Origin: Mesocentrotus franciscanus
Taxonomy: Eukaryota > Echinodermata > Echinoidea > Camarodonta > Strongylocentrotidae
NCBI GenBank assembly: GCA_037976565.1
Contig: CP137673.1
Span: 5,716,863 to 5,780,862, forward strand
DNA length: 64,000 bases
Reading direction: 5' to 3'
Position numbers and translations under genes: made by a program. This document shows positions 1-11,734 of this stretch, piece after piece. The first letter of the stretch is position 1. The number at the start of each line of letters is the position of its first letter. The notes under the pieces were generated by a model that searched no databases, was not told the DNA's origin, and worked only from the letters and a program-made list of their open reading frames with translations.

Positions 1-271
1 TATATGAAGATTATGATTATTAGAATCACACACATGTGATATTTGGATTATCATGATCTACGTTTTTTTCTCTCACTCTTCCAAGTTACCAGTTGATTTC
101 TGACGCTTTATCACTATCGAAAAATGACAAAGAAATTATCGATATCGTGCCTGATATCATATCCCCTGCCTTATATCACTTAACGTTATATTATTTTATC
201 AGCCTATCCAATTTCTGTGTTTATTTTTCGATTTTCCCTGTTCAATGCTTGTTAACATTATATTGTATTAT

Positions 272-470
272 CCAGTGGCGGATCCAGGATTTTCCAATAA
301 GGGCGGGGGCGGACATTTGAAAATCGCGCAGACCGTTATTTTCACTCAACGCGGGGGTTAGTGAGCACTAAAACTAATCGTTTTTTTTTTTAATCAACAT
401 CCCCCTCCCCTTGAGCCCAAAAAAGAGAAAAGGGTAACTTTTTTGGCCAAGAGGGGGGATCCGCGCCTGG
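272..470. mobile_element. short MITE with GGATCC-containing inverted ends
   Basis: The element begins CCAGTGGCGGATCC and ends GGATCCGCGCCTGG, which are near-perfect inverted repeats. It is flanked on both sides by TATTAT (266-271 and 471-476), a 6-bp target-site duplication. The interior is G- and C-run rich and has no coding potential. The same ends occur on the larger element at 2050-3840. The superfamily is not identified. Confidence 0.75.
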
Positions 471-476
471 TATTAT

Positions 477-1804
477 CATCACCACAGTCTCCGGTTTATT
501 TGTCATCAAGCATGTATGTTTTATGGATACCAAAGTACTGAATATAATTGAATTCAGTGATATTAGGATGAATACGCCAAAGGCTGGGGGACATTTGGGA
601 TTATGAAACATACTTTGATATTCCCATAAAGATACAATTCTGTCAATCACATGCGCCAATCCGTGATGCAGGGATAACTTGCCGAAGCTACCGATCGGCT
701 ACCGTAATTTGGAGAAAATGAAATTTATACTTGCATTCTTTTTCATTGAATGAAAGAAAATCACCCTAAAGCGTTATGCCATGGTAAATTTATCGATTGT
801 CAACGAATGAGAGCGCTTTGTAATCTTAAAAACGACTTTGATGTGCAGATGTTTCAGGTCGATCGCGCAGTCGTGAATATTAGAGAGAGAGACAGAGAGA
901 GGAGATAGAGAGAGAGAGAAAGAGGGGGTCCAATAGCGAAAATATATTATATATCCCGGGACTTTAAGTCCGGCGAATGCTTTGTAACCTATTATCTGAT
1001 TTTCGAAATTTCACAGCGTCTGAAATATATTATTCATGGCACGAAATCTCTGCGTCTAACAAAACTTGTGTAATATTTATTTAATTCTCCAGGATATGAA
1101 TACACGCGAGTGTCTTAAAAAAAAATCCGCATAGTGAAGTGTAGAGGAATGGTGTAACATGTAAACGACGAGCCCAGAATGTAAATGGCTCAATAATAAT
1201 TGACAATTATAACATGATTAAAAAAATGGAAGACCCATGAGGTACTATCTCGATGACTTACTTTGAATCATCGGGAAATCGCGTGGGGCCGGGAATTCGT
1301 GTTACCCGACGTTTTGTGAAAACATGCCATTCTATTCACGAAATATCGGGGGTAATATTTGTAAAATGAACTCCTCTCATCTACAAATAGTCTGGCAAAA
1401 TTTAACCGATACTTTGTGAAAACCCTACGGCACATCTACAAAGGTCGCATCGTCTTCCGATTTTGTTTCCCGAAAGTGTTTTATCTTATCCCATGCTTCA
1501 AACCTCAATCAGCACTGTACATCTTTACACTATTGGACGCGATGACCTGATGGTTCGAAATAAGCCTGGATAGATCTAATAAATGCCAAAAATGTGTTCA
1601 CATTTTACACCAAAAGGTGATAACTGATCATAGCGATGATTATGCTATGACAAGAGATATCTAATTGGTCATACTTCCAAACTTTTGTGAAGGTTTTCAT
1701 GTATGAATCTTAGTTTAGCCCTATCCCTCTTTCCAGATTTAGTTGATTTATTCGTCGACATTATCGGTTTAAAATAAAATCATGTAAGGAATATAGGAAT
1801 CATA
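477..1804. other. non-coding stretch, no gene recognised
   Basis: No convincing reading frame. A (GA)n-rich run lies at about 881-925. The remainder is unique-looking AT-rich sequence. Confidence 0.6.
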
Positions 1805-3160
1805 CTGAAAGAAACACAGAGTATGAAGAAACCTACGTTTATCCGGTACAAGCTCTATAATGTTAAATTGATTGATGTTTACACCATCACTACTTCTGGT
1901 CGTTTGTAAACGTTTAACCATGAAGTTGCTATCAGACTCAATGATGTTATTGTTGTTATTGCTTTGTTTTTAAAAGACCCTGCTAAGATGAAAGATATTT
2001 AATCACACCAGTATTGTGATACATTGCTGTGATATCATTGTGGCAAATGCCAGGGGCAGATCCAGCCGGCGGCAGGAGGGGGGCGATTCTTATTTTTTTG
2101 GTGCTATTTTGAAACCCATAAATGATGTTTTCCTGGCATCTACTAACACAATGGAGACCATAAAAAACAATGCATGATAACGTCTTTTTAAATCAAGTAA
2201 CAGTTTAAACAGTTTGATCGTCCACGAGCCGCGTAGCGGCGAGGCGATTTTTTGGGGGGCTATTTTGAACCCCCGTCAGTGATGTTTTCCTGGCATTTAC
2301 TAACACAATGGAGACCATAAAAAGCAGTGCAGGATAACGTCTTTTTTAAAGGAAGTATCAGTTTTAATAGTTTGACCCCCATGACGATGCAGAGCATCGT
2401 CCACGAGCCGCGTACCCCCGTCAGTGATGTTTTCCTGGCATTTACTAACACAATGGAGATCATAAAAAGCAGTGCAGGATAACTGAAAGAAACACAGAGT
2501 ATGAAGAAACCTACGTTTATCCGGTACAAGCTCTATAATGTTAAATTGATTGATGTTTACACCAGCACTACTTCTGGTCGTTTGTAAACGTTTAACCATG
2601 AAGTTGCTATCAGACTCAATGATGTTATTGTTGTTATTGCTTTGTTTTTAAAAGACCCTGCTAAGATGAAAGATATTTAATCACACCAGTATTGTGATAC
2701 ATTGCTGTGATATCATTGTGGCAAATGCCAGGGGCAGATCCAGCCGGCGGCAGGAGGGGCGCGATTCTTATTTTTTTTGGTGCTATTTTGAAACCCATAA
2801 ATGATGTTTTCCTGGCATCTACTAACACAATGGAGACCATAAAAAACAATGCATGATAACGTCTTTTTAAATCAAGTAACAGTTTAAACAGTTTGATCGT
2901 CCACGAGCCGCGTAGCGGCGAGGCGATTTTGGGGGCTATTTTGAACCCCCGTCAGTGATGTTTTCCTGGCATTTACTAACACAATGGAGACCATAAAAAG
3001 CAGTGCAGGATAACGTCTTTTTTAAAGGAAGTATCAGTTTTAATAGTTTGACCCCCATGACGATGCAGAGCATCGTCCACGAGCCGCGTACGGGCGAGGC
3101 GATTTTTTGGGGGGCTATTTTGAACCCCCGTCAGTGATGTTTTCCTGGTATCTACTAACA
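1805..3160. repeat. recent 678-bp tandem duplication
   Basis: The block at 1805-2482 recurs at 2483-3160 almost base for base with a constant offset of 678. For example, the CTGAAAGAAACACAG string is at 1805 and 2483, and the ATAAATGATGTTTTCC string recurs at the same offset. Each block contains shorter internal repeats that include GTCAGTGATGTTTTCC. The duplicated block includes both host flank and the left end of the transposon at 2050. Confidence 0.85.
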
Positions 3161-3254
3161 CAATGGTGACCATAAAAAGCAATGCAGGATAACGTCTTTT
3201 TTAAAGCAAGTAACAGTTTAAACAGTTTGATCGTCCATGAGCCCGGCGAGGCGA

Positions 3255-3330
3255 TTTTTTTATTTTATTTATTTATTTATTTATTTATTATTATTATTTA
3301 TTTATTTATTTATTTATTCATTTATTTATT

Positions 3331-3367
<37 letters not shown>

Positions 3368-3417
3368 TTTTTATTTTTATTTATTTATTTATTTATTTAT
3401 TTTTTTTTTTTTTTTGG
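3255..3417. repeat. (TTTA)n microsatellite
   Basis: Long run of TTTA units with some longer T tracts, ending in a poly-T/poly-G transition. The open frames across it are compositional artefacts. Confidence 0.9.
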
Positions 3418-3526
3418 GGGGGGGCTATTCTGAACCCCCGTAAGTGATGTTTTCCTGGCATCTACTAACACAATGGAGACAATAAAAAGCAGTGCATGAT
3501 AACGACTTTTCAAATCAAGTAACTGT

Positions 3527-3635
3527 TTAATAAACATTTATATCCATAATTATCATGTGTTTGGTTAAGTTACCAAATGAGTTGAATATCTTCTCACAAT
3601 ATTTGCACTTGAAAGGTTTCTCTCCAGTGTGCGTT
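3527..3635 (-). pseudogene. isolated C2H2 zinc-finger fragment
   Basis: Reading the minus strand from about 3635 gives a TGEKPF linker, then a C-X2-C pair, a Phe at the usual hydrophobic position, a Leu and a first His (TKH). The second zinc-binding His of the finger is missing: Met stands where H-X3-H is expected. The frame stops soon after. Only one finger is present, and upstream sequence turns into G/C-rich low complexity. The best reading is a fragment of a multi-finger KRAB-less C2H2 gene carried inside the 2050-3840 element. Parent gene unknown. Confidence 0.6.
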
Positions 3636-3900
3636 CTTTTTTTTGGCGGCGGCGGCGGCCCAGGGGGGCGGGGTTCAAACCCCCTAAACCCCCCGTAGAT
3701 CCACGCCTGAGCGGGGGGTAGAGCACTATTTTTCTCCTTTCTCCCTTTTCTCCTTTTTCTCCTTTTTTTCTTCTTCTTTTTCTTCCCTTTTTTTTTGGCC
3801 GGGGGCGGGCCGTCGGCCCCCCCCGTGGATCCGCGCCTGGCAAATGCCATTATTATGCATTCCCTTTGAGAACAAACATGATAACAATAAAGAACAACGT

Positions 3901-4008
3901 CACCACCACCACCATCATCATCATCAGCATCATTATCACCGCCACCACCATCATCATTATCACCACCCCACCGCCATCATCATTATCATCATCATCAGCA
4001 GCAGCATC
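3901..4008. repeat. (CAY)n trinucleotide-rich microsatellite
   Basis: Imperfect CAC/CAT repeats. The histidine-rich open frame across it is a by-product of the repeat. Confidence 0.85.
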
Positions 4009-4347
4009 AACTACCAAATTATGTCACTGATAAAAATCGAAATAGCTTCTCATTCATGAGATAGGTCTAAAAAGTCTTTGAGGAAAACGCACTATATTCC
4101 AAATGTTTTCCTTCAGCTGCATGCATTGATAGAACTTATTGATTTCAGGTTACTGATGAATATTCATGAGCGACATGGTAGTCTTCAGGCGCCACGTCCA
4201 ATTGAACACTCACAGTAACACGGTTTTAAAGACTTCAAGAAATCTATTAATAGACTCAGTACCCTATTGTCTTGCATATATAACCACGTTCGGACTACGT
4301 CACTCTTTATACGCCACACAAATAATCGTCTTGTGCCACTAAATTTT

Positions 4348-4475
4348 ATTATGGGATAGGTACACCAAAGGCTACAAGATTATTGAACTTTTCCCAGTAT
4401 AAGATAACGGTGTTAAAGGGTTGCCATAAAGCTACCTAAGACCAGAAATGAGTTTTTTTGTTAAGCCGTTGTGTT
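4348..4475. repeat. dispersed repeat, copy 1 of 2
   Basis: The segment containing TACACCAAAGGCTACAAGATT, GGTGTTAAAGGGTTG and GAAATGAG is repeated in diverged form at about 26395-26525. No coding potential; family unknown. Confidence 0.55.
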
Positions 4476-7400
4476 GCGATAATTCAGTAAATTAGTGCTT
4501 GAGGCGAAGAAAGCAGGCAAAATGTTAATCCACTACTGCAATTTGTGCACATTTCAGATGATGATGGACAAGGCTTTTGACATGTCCAAAGGTTTTTCTT
4601 TATGTTAATTGGGGCCACTCGCTATTTGATACGATTCAAAGCCCGGAAAAAAAACTAAAAGAGAAATCGAATCATATTTACATCCTGTATGGGAAAGGAA
4701 AAGAGAGAGAAAAAGAAGACACATTGTGATATCACAATGCTGAATAGGAAATATAAATTGAGGGCAACAAGTTGAAAAGGAGTTATATGTTTGTGGAAAC
4801 AGAACAAGAGAACTAAGATCGAAAAAAAGATATACTACACAATGTATGTACAGAATGTGAACACAATAAACGAAGTGTGAAAATTATAATTGTAAGAAAT
4901 GATTCAGTAAAACAGGAAATACACACCAAAAAACATTCATAATATTTCATCAATACAGTAGACAAAAGCGCAAAAAATGTAGTAAATGTGCGTTCATATA
5001 TTTGATTTTAATTATCACTTTTCATTGCACAGGTAAGCATGTATACAAAAATAAACACAATTAAAAAAAAAGTAGTATTCGTTGGTATTCTGACCGTACA
5101 TTGATCAAATAATATCAAGCCGTTTCCTCATGAAAGGCTATGTAATGTATCACATTAAAGAGAAAGACCAGTTCTGGTCATGCGATTGCATTGTGAAAGA
5201 AACGTTGTGGAAACGATCAGAAAAGGTTGATCATCTAGCATATAAGTATGGTATGTACTGCAAGGTTCTGGAATCATCAAAATGATAAGAAATTTGGCCC
5301 AGTCTTGGTAAAGTTACAAGCACTGTACACAGAAAGATGTATATGGGACTACGCGACCACGTGCGCGATATCTATTTGGTCACAATAGATATAATAATTT
5401 ACCAAATATATCAATTAGTAGGCGGTTTCCCGACTTTCCCGGCAAAATTTGTATCATCACGTATTAGTCAAAACATATTCTTTCACATGATTGGTAATGA
5501 GAGCTTCCATTTAATTTTTTTTGAGAGAGGGGCGTTTCCAAAACTGGTCTTTAACTTTAACATAACGAACGATACAAATGAACAAGTTATTTGGAGAGAA
5601 AAAGGAAGAAAAAAAAAAAAAAGGAATAAAAAAGAGGGCGAATTTCGTCTAAATAATTCATAATTTCCCTCTGTCAGTCGATATCCCATTAACATAAGAT
5701 TAGCAGCAACAGGATGACATACAAGACAAACATACTGATAGCGGCAGTTGCAATATAAAATCTTCATCGACATTCGAATCGTAATGCAAAGCAATTCCTT
5801 ATTTGTTCAACGAAAACTGACCAAAAAGCTAAGGCCTACGGGGCTGACGATTTTTTTTTTGTCCAAGGATTACTAGGTCCTTACTTACAATTCGTAATGC
5901 ATCGACCTTCTCAAGGCAAAGAACGATGGTGGATACATATCTTTCGGTTAAGGAGGGGAGGGGGTAACGCCTGCTCCAAATAATTCAGAAGGTCGGGGAA
6001 GAGAAGTGGGAAATGATGATGTTCTAATCGAAAAGAGGGTGACAAATAGGAAACAAACTACAACATTATTTTTCAAAATGGTTCCAGGAAGGAGATAATG
6101 TCAAAATTGTCAATTTATTGGTACATTTTGATGATAATGAAAGTGATGATACTTTTTTTTTCTTCCAAGGATTAACATGTTAACATGCCTAACAACGCTC
6201 CTGGGGGCATTATGTTAATAAGGTATGACCTTTTCATAAACCCTGAGACGTGGATTCGATATACAGTTATACGTGCTCGAAATAAGCAATATTTTGTCAG
6301 GCTGAGTAGTGTCAAGAGAAAATCCACAAAAAAAGTAATTTTAACAGTAATGGGTCATGGAAGGTGCATCTATTTCTAATTTACAACAAATATATATGTA
6401 TTGGTACATTTCACCCAGAAAAGAAAAATGATTAGAGGTGCATCTGTCAATTTAAATGAAAGCGGATATATAAACGTTTCTAAAATGCTCTGGATGTAGA
6501 GGTAAACTCGGATCAACCTTTACTATGTATCTATATGATATAGTATTACATAGTTAATGTGTCTTGAGGGCCTATGTAAGAAGATTCCTTGAAAATATTC
6601 CTCGCAAGCTCGAAAGATGAGACTCAAGGATCACTCCATGCTGTCCTTGTAATATGTCTCACTCTCTGTCTTGATTTCTTATTGGTTGCTGAGAATTAGA
6701 CAAAAATAACTTCCAATAAGGGTTCTCTGTCGATATGCATTTCAAAAGAATAATCATAATAATTTAAAAGAATGTTTCAATGAAGTCCATTGAAATCGTA
6801 CAATCTAACAATGTAGAACTAATTCAACACTGACTACCGCCACACTTCTTGAATGGCAGAAATAAGAATAAGAAAGACAATCCTGAGTTCGGATGTTCCT
6901 ATCGTTAAAATACCCGAATAATATAGCAGAAAACATAGCTGGTTACCTTTAAGCAAAAATAATTGCATAGTCAAAAATTTCTGAACTACCGAGAAATTCA
7001 AATACACATTCACGTACCGCTATAGGAGTTGATATTGATAAGATATTTCGTGGTTAATTAAGAGATTGAACATCACAAGCTCTAATCTCTCATTACCTGT
7101 AGTTGATTTAATTTGTGAAATTCTATACAATGAAGTCGTCTCTTGTTTTTAATATATACCCCCACTATTTTTGTTTTGCCTGGCTCCGGATCAAGAGCGG
7201 CGAGACCTGCATGCCACGAGACTGACCATGTTGGTCTTTTGAACCTTTTGAAATGATTTCTGAATGTTTACCATACCGAGGGCCAAAATGACTTACATTT
7301 TGGTCCTGTGGGCATTGTGATAAACTATTCTGAGGGTTCACGAGACCGATATAGTCACTTTTATGAGCAGACGGTCTAATGGAATGCCGAAGTTTGTGTC

Positions 7401-7824
7401 TTGTTTATGCAATGTTTTTGGTTATGGGAATGGATAGCATTTACACACGTTTATCAAATATAAATAAGCACGGCCCACCACACAGTTAGTATTTTAAAAA
7501 GTAACCGTTGATGCAATTTTGTAAACATATATATCGGGAGGCTTAAAACGTGACCATATAACATTACGGATACGATGGCGTTATACAAAATGATATTAAT
7601 GTAGCAATTTCGATATGGATTGAGTCTTTTGAATAAACTATATGCTGTACAAATTTCGAATGTTTCTACTCTTCCCAGAAGGTCCAGAAAGGCACATGTT
7701 ATATATAGGCCGCTAAAGACGTTTAACCATGCTCTATAACGATGATGAATAAAGTATCAAGATGAGTTTATGATGTGCTAGATGAACTTGTACCGGGTGC
7801 ATTTAACTGCACCCGACGAAAGGT
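4476..7824. other. gene-poor AT-rich stretch
   Basis: No recognisable protein, RNA gene or complete transposon. At about 7190-7390 there are several degenerate CACGAGACCGA/TCGGTCT-type motifs in both orientations, related to those at 17389-17590. Confidence 0.5.
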
Positions 7825-8877
7825 TCATAGGACCGCGTGTCCGTTGTGGACATGCCCGATTCTTTTGACGGCTGCTAGCTGCACATGGACAGGTGTGTAG
7901 GTCCGTCTAGTACGACTGCTACATATACGCTTCCACATGTTGTACCGTCTGGGTAGGAGGGTGTAGAGGAAAGGGTTGACGCAGGAGTTCAGGTAGGACA
8001 GGACCAATGTTACCAGTCCCATGATGTTATTGGAATCAAAGTTCACGTTTCTTAAGATGATGAGCTGATAGGTCCAGAAGGGGATGTAGCAAAGCCAGAA
8101 GATGAAAACTATGACGAAGATGATTTGGGCCACCTTGCGTTTGGAGCGCTTGGTCCGACGATTGGCCGAATGCGCGGGACTGACCAGGTTGAGAAAATGG
8201 AACAGGAGGAGTACGTAGACCGTGGCGGTGATGACTGAAGGTATGAGGAATGTGATGAGAAAGATAGCGAGCATATAGTTGGGCAGAGAACGATCCGCAT
8301 CCAGCGTCCATGTGCAGGAATACTTATCCCTATCCGCAACGTGTACCTCCGACATGTAAATAATCATCGGCAAAGTGACCACCAGACCTGTTAACCACAC
8401 CGCCCCGCTGATCCGGCGGGCGAAGCCAACGCTCCGGTAGCGCAATGAAATCATCGGGTGCACTACCGCGACATATCGCTCGACGCTCATAATAGTGAGA
8501 ATAAAAGTACTCACGTGCATGGTTAAGATATCCTGACCCAAAATAAGTCTGCAACCGATATCACCAAACATCCATCCGTTCTGGTTATAGTTCGTTAGAG
8601 TATAAAACAGACAGCCGAAGACATAGAGCAAATCCGAAAAGGCAACATTGACAATATAAGTATTGATTGTGTTGACACTCACGCTGCACGTTGGTCGGAA
8701 TGTTAGCAGAATAACAATGCTGTTTCCAAAGACACCAACGACAAAGATACATAGAAATCCAGAGACTAGGAATGAATTGAACATGACATCATCTTCGAAG
8801 TCCAGAGATGAGTTGTTTAATAACGAACTGTTGCTCGACACGTTCTGCAGGCCGCTGTACATCCACGAAGTCGCCAT
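7825..8877 (-). CDS. UTS2R-like: urotensin-II receptor-like G protein-coupled receptor
   Basis: A 350-residue single-exon rhodopsin-class receptor, predicted to sit in the plasma membrane and couple a peptide signal to G proteins. The N-terminus has several Asn-glycosylation sequons (N12, N16, N21/N22). TM1 has the GN motif (N52) and TM2 has SDLL (D82). Cys109 and Cys188 should form the usual TM3-ECL2 disulphide. TM3 ends in ERY (133-135), TM6 carries FWLCYIPFW, and TM7 carries NSCVNPFLYTLL with NPxxY at 301-305. A Cys at 319 after helix 8 may be palmitoylated. The run GCRLILGQDILTMH and the TM6/TM7 strings closely match vertebrate urotensin-II receptors, with related somatostatin/allatostatin-C-type receptors as the alternative. 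The ATG at 8877 gives a normal-length N-terminus. The coding part is intact. A 5' untranslated exon cannot be excluded. Ligand identity is inference. Confidence 0.88.
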   Translation of the reverse strand: MATSWMYSGLQNVSSNSSLLNNSSLDFEDDVMFNSFLVSGFLCIFVVGVFGNSIVILLTFRPTCSVSVNTINTYIVNVAFSDLLYVFGCLFYTLTNYNQNGWMFGDIGCRLILGQDILTMHVSTFILTIMSVERYVAVVHPMISLRYRSVGFARRISGAVWLTGLVVTLPMIIYMSEVHVADRDKYSCTWTLDADRSLPNYMLAIFLITFLIPSVITATVYVLLLFHFLNLVSPAHSANRRTKRSKRKVAQIIFVIVFIFWLCYIPFWTYQLIILRNVNFDSNNIMGLVTLVLSYLNSCVNPFLYTLLPRRYNMWKRICSSRTRRTYTPVHVQLAAVKRIGHVHNGHAVL

Positions 8878-8879
8878 GG

Positions 8880-10364
8880 TTTATCTGATAATGTGCTGTC
8901 CAAAAGTTATCGAAGTAAGTTTCCTAAAATTATTCCACTACAGGATTCGTCCCGGACATCCCGTTGGCAATCACTCTTATCTGTCACCAATCGATTGTTT
9001 AAAAACTGCTCGTTCAGATTGAAAAACGTATCCAGGTGTATCCATCAAAGGAATTGAAACATGATTAAATATCGAGCTCTTTCTCCAAATGAAGCTGTGA
9101 AAACTTGATCTTTCAAGCACCTATCCCAAGACTGCGCACGTACAACGTCCAGATACGGATCCCCAAAAGACTGAAAAGTTTTACATCTAATGTAGATATC
9201 GATCAGAACCTCTGGCTAGTATTCATTATCCTCAAGGGGTGTAATTCGAATCCGCCACCGGTAAACTTGTAGAAGACGACGATAAACGTGTTGTTTTTAT
9301 TTTATTCCGTCAAATAATTATAGGGTAGTCCTGGTAGTCCCTTGACCGGAGTCGTTGTCAAGCCAATACATATCTAGAATCAAAGAGAATACATACTTGA
9401 TAATCTACTTTCGGTTTTCCTCAAATGCTCATGTTCTCAGTAAGTCAGAGTTATTTCAGTCACAGTTGAATATCAGTCGTCTTCAGTAGCTTGAATCATA
9501 TGGTATTCCAATATTTGAAAGCAGAGTAACAACTGACATGACCGCTCCTTTTTCGCACAAGAGGTTCTTCTTGTCAAAATATGTAATTTCAGTCCGATGA
9601 AGGATTTTTTTTTATTCCAATAGAAATATCCGTTTGTTAACAAAAAAGTTAGCTTTGAAAGTAGTCACATTTTTTCTTGAACAAAAAAGACGGATGCAGC
9701 AAAAGCGCCCCCTTTATTTTTTACCGGAAGAACAACAAAAGTAGAGCATTTCCTGTTCAGTTCAGAAGGCGAATGCTCCTTGCGCTGAGGTTGCAATTCT
9801 CTTGTTGTTTATAAACGTTGCATATTCTGCAATCAAACTCTTTTTACGCGGGAGCTGGGAGGAGAAGTTGCAGCTAGCTCGAGCTGCTTAATCGCTAATC
9901 GTGACGCAAAAACAAGTGAGACTCTGCTGCTGAACTGGTGAAAATCGATGCACTGAGAGCTGATGCTCGGGCAGTGCCACTTCAATCGCCCTCTAAAGTT
10001 ACTCTGGCGCTGTGAGAATCGTGACACATTGGAGATGTTCGTAAATTGACGGGAGATGCGTCCAATCACAACGAAGCACATCGTGATGAAACCAGTTTGA
10101 GTGCGACATTTGGATGTATACGCACACCACACCCACTCGTTTTATTGTGACGGCTAGCTTTACCCGATGGCGTTTAGAATAAGACGTGAAGGCGATGAGT
10201 AAAGTGTGCGGGAGTTTAGTGTACACAAGAATGTGGAGCAATTTGTTAATGCATGAGTGGCATTTACGTATAATTACCCTATTGCCAAGCAGGCACAGTG
10301 TACGGGGAAAAACGTATCGTTTGGTGTCTGTGTTTCGGGGGGGGGGGGTGGAATATTTTCAACA
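8880..10364. other. upstream region of the urotensin-like receptor, no gene seen
   Basis: This holds the presumed 5' flank of the minus-strand receptor. I see no clear TATA-Inr pair and no coding frame with family resemblance. Confidence 0.5.
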
Positions 10365-10365
10365 T

Positions 10366-10550
10366 GCCATGGTGTAATGGTCTAATGGAGTAGTTTCCGG
10401 ACTGTGAGTCACTAGGTACGGGGTTTAAATCCCTGCCGAAGCATTTACCGTCTTTTGTCCAGGTATTTAGTTTCCTTTGCTACACTTAACCAAGGTGAGA
10501 AAAGAAGGGAGATTGCCATAATTAAAACCTGGGTAATAAATACATGAGCG
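10366..10550 (+). mobile_element. tRNA-derived SINE fragment
   Basis: The head GCCATGGTGTAATGG followed by GGGGTTTAAATCCCTGCC resembles the A and B boxes of tRNA. The body downstream resembles other SINEs in the window but is diverged, with no clear tail. Confidence 0.6.
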
Positions 10551-10675
10551 GCAGAGGTGTCTTTTATCATGACAGACATGATCTTTAAAATCCAAGAGCC
10601 CACTACTATTATTCTCATATGATTACAGCTTAATCTCTCTCTCTCAATTAAACTAGATCTCTAGGCGACTGTCGT

Positions 10676-11726
10676 CAGTGGCGTAGCGTGGGTTCCGTCA
10701 TTGGGGGCACCAATTTTTTGTCTACTAGATCAGCGTTTTTCAACCCCCCCCCCCTTTTTTGTCTTTTTTTGTTTTACTCACGGCACCATTTTAGGAGGTA
10801 TACATAGACGCACCGGCACAATTTTGAGTGAAGGCCTCTTTTGAATCATCCTGAGTTATCAATTTTGCGAGAACTAAAGCGAACAACGGCAAAAAAGACA
10901 CTTTGTTGTGGCAAAGATTTCATTTCAATGCATAAAACTACAATAAAAAGATTATTTTGGGGCGCCATGTTGCCCGAATCTAATCGATATTCGGGCAGCA
11001 AGACGCCCAAATATCATCATAATTATGGGGATGTTCGTGGACGTCGCTACCTGAAACTAACCCGTTTCTAAATTTTGCGAGCTAGCGAAGCGAGCGAGAC
11101 AAAATACTCTTTACTATCTCTGAAATGTTATTTCTTCATCAAACTACCCAGAGAGATCATTATATCCATTTTGGCATATCGCAGTTTCTGAAGTTGACGT
11201 TATTCCAAAAAAATATTTTTGATATATTAAAATACTATCGCGGCACCTCGTTTGAAAAACGTTGTACTAAGTGGTCAAAATTTGTGGGGGGCTGAACAAC
11301 AAGGCCGAGAGGGATATATCCCTTACTCCTTTAGAGTGTACAAATGTTGAACTTTAGAGGGAAAAGGACACACATACATACTCTCTCTGTCCCTTTTCCC
11401 GTATTTCTTTTATCTTTTACTCCTATCTTAATTTCTTTTTCTTCTCTGCTGTACGTTATATCAAGGACGCAGATTGGATCATCCCAAAGTATTTTTCCGA
11501 TAATCGTTTGATGCATATCATGTTGTCCCAACTTTTAATACTGATCACATATAATCATCATTGAAAACGTTTTCGAGCAATCTATCTCCTTATATTATCT
11601 CACGCTCTTTTTTCCCTTTCCTCCATCATCCCCCTCTCTTTCTCTCTCTCACCTTATTTTATTTTATATATTTGTATTTATTTCTATTAATTTTTTGCTA
11701 TTCGATGGGGGGTTTCTACGCCACTG
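10676..11726. mobile_element. non-autonomous hAT-like DNA transposon
   Basis: Termini CAGTGGCGTAG and CTACGCCACTG are perfect inverted repeats of 11 bp. The flanks ACTGTCGT (10668-10675) and ACTGTCGT (11727-11734) are identical 8-bp target-site duplications, the hAT hallmark, and the terminus CAGTGGCG is common in hAT MITEs. The 1051-bp interior has only short open frames with no recognisable hAT transposase. Confidence 0.88.
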
Positions 11727-11734
11727 ACTGTCGT

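Larger units (their letters stand above)
2050..3840. mobile_element. compound non-autonomous DNA element with CAAATG target duplication
   Basis: The left end CCAGGGGCAGATCC (2050, and again at 2728 because of the tandem duplication) and the right end GGATCCGCGCCTGG (3827-3840) form inverted termini matching those of the 272-470 element. CAAATG precedes the left end (2044-2049) and follows the right end (3841-3846), giving a 6-bp target-site duplication. Inside are the 678-bp duplication, repeated GTCAGTGATG units, a long TTTA microsatellite, a zinc-finger fragment and G/C-run sequence. A second decayed right-end-like sequence near 3690 suggests nesting. No transposase is visible. Confidence 0.7.

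Noticed and set aside
3182..3443. Open frames rich in Tyr/Leu/Phe
   Set aside because: They are translations of the (TTTA)n microsatellite.
3844..4059. Histidine-rich open frame, possible metal-binding peptide
   Set aside because: It is the (CAY)n microsatellite read in one frame; no flanking protein sequence or homology.
5337..5794. Overlapping open frames on both strands as small genes
   Set aside because: Low-complexity Lys/Phe-rich ends, no homology recognised, no conserved context.
8036..8554. Additional minus-strand frames inside the urotensin-like receptor
   Set aside because: Shadows of the receptor in other frames; they share no known family.
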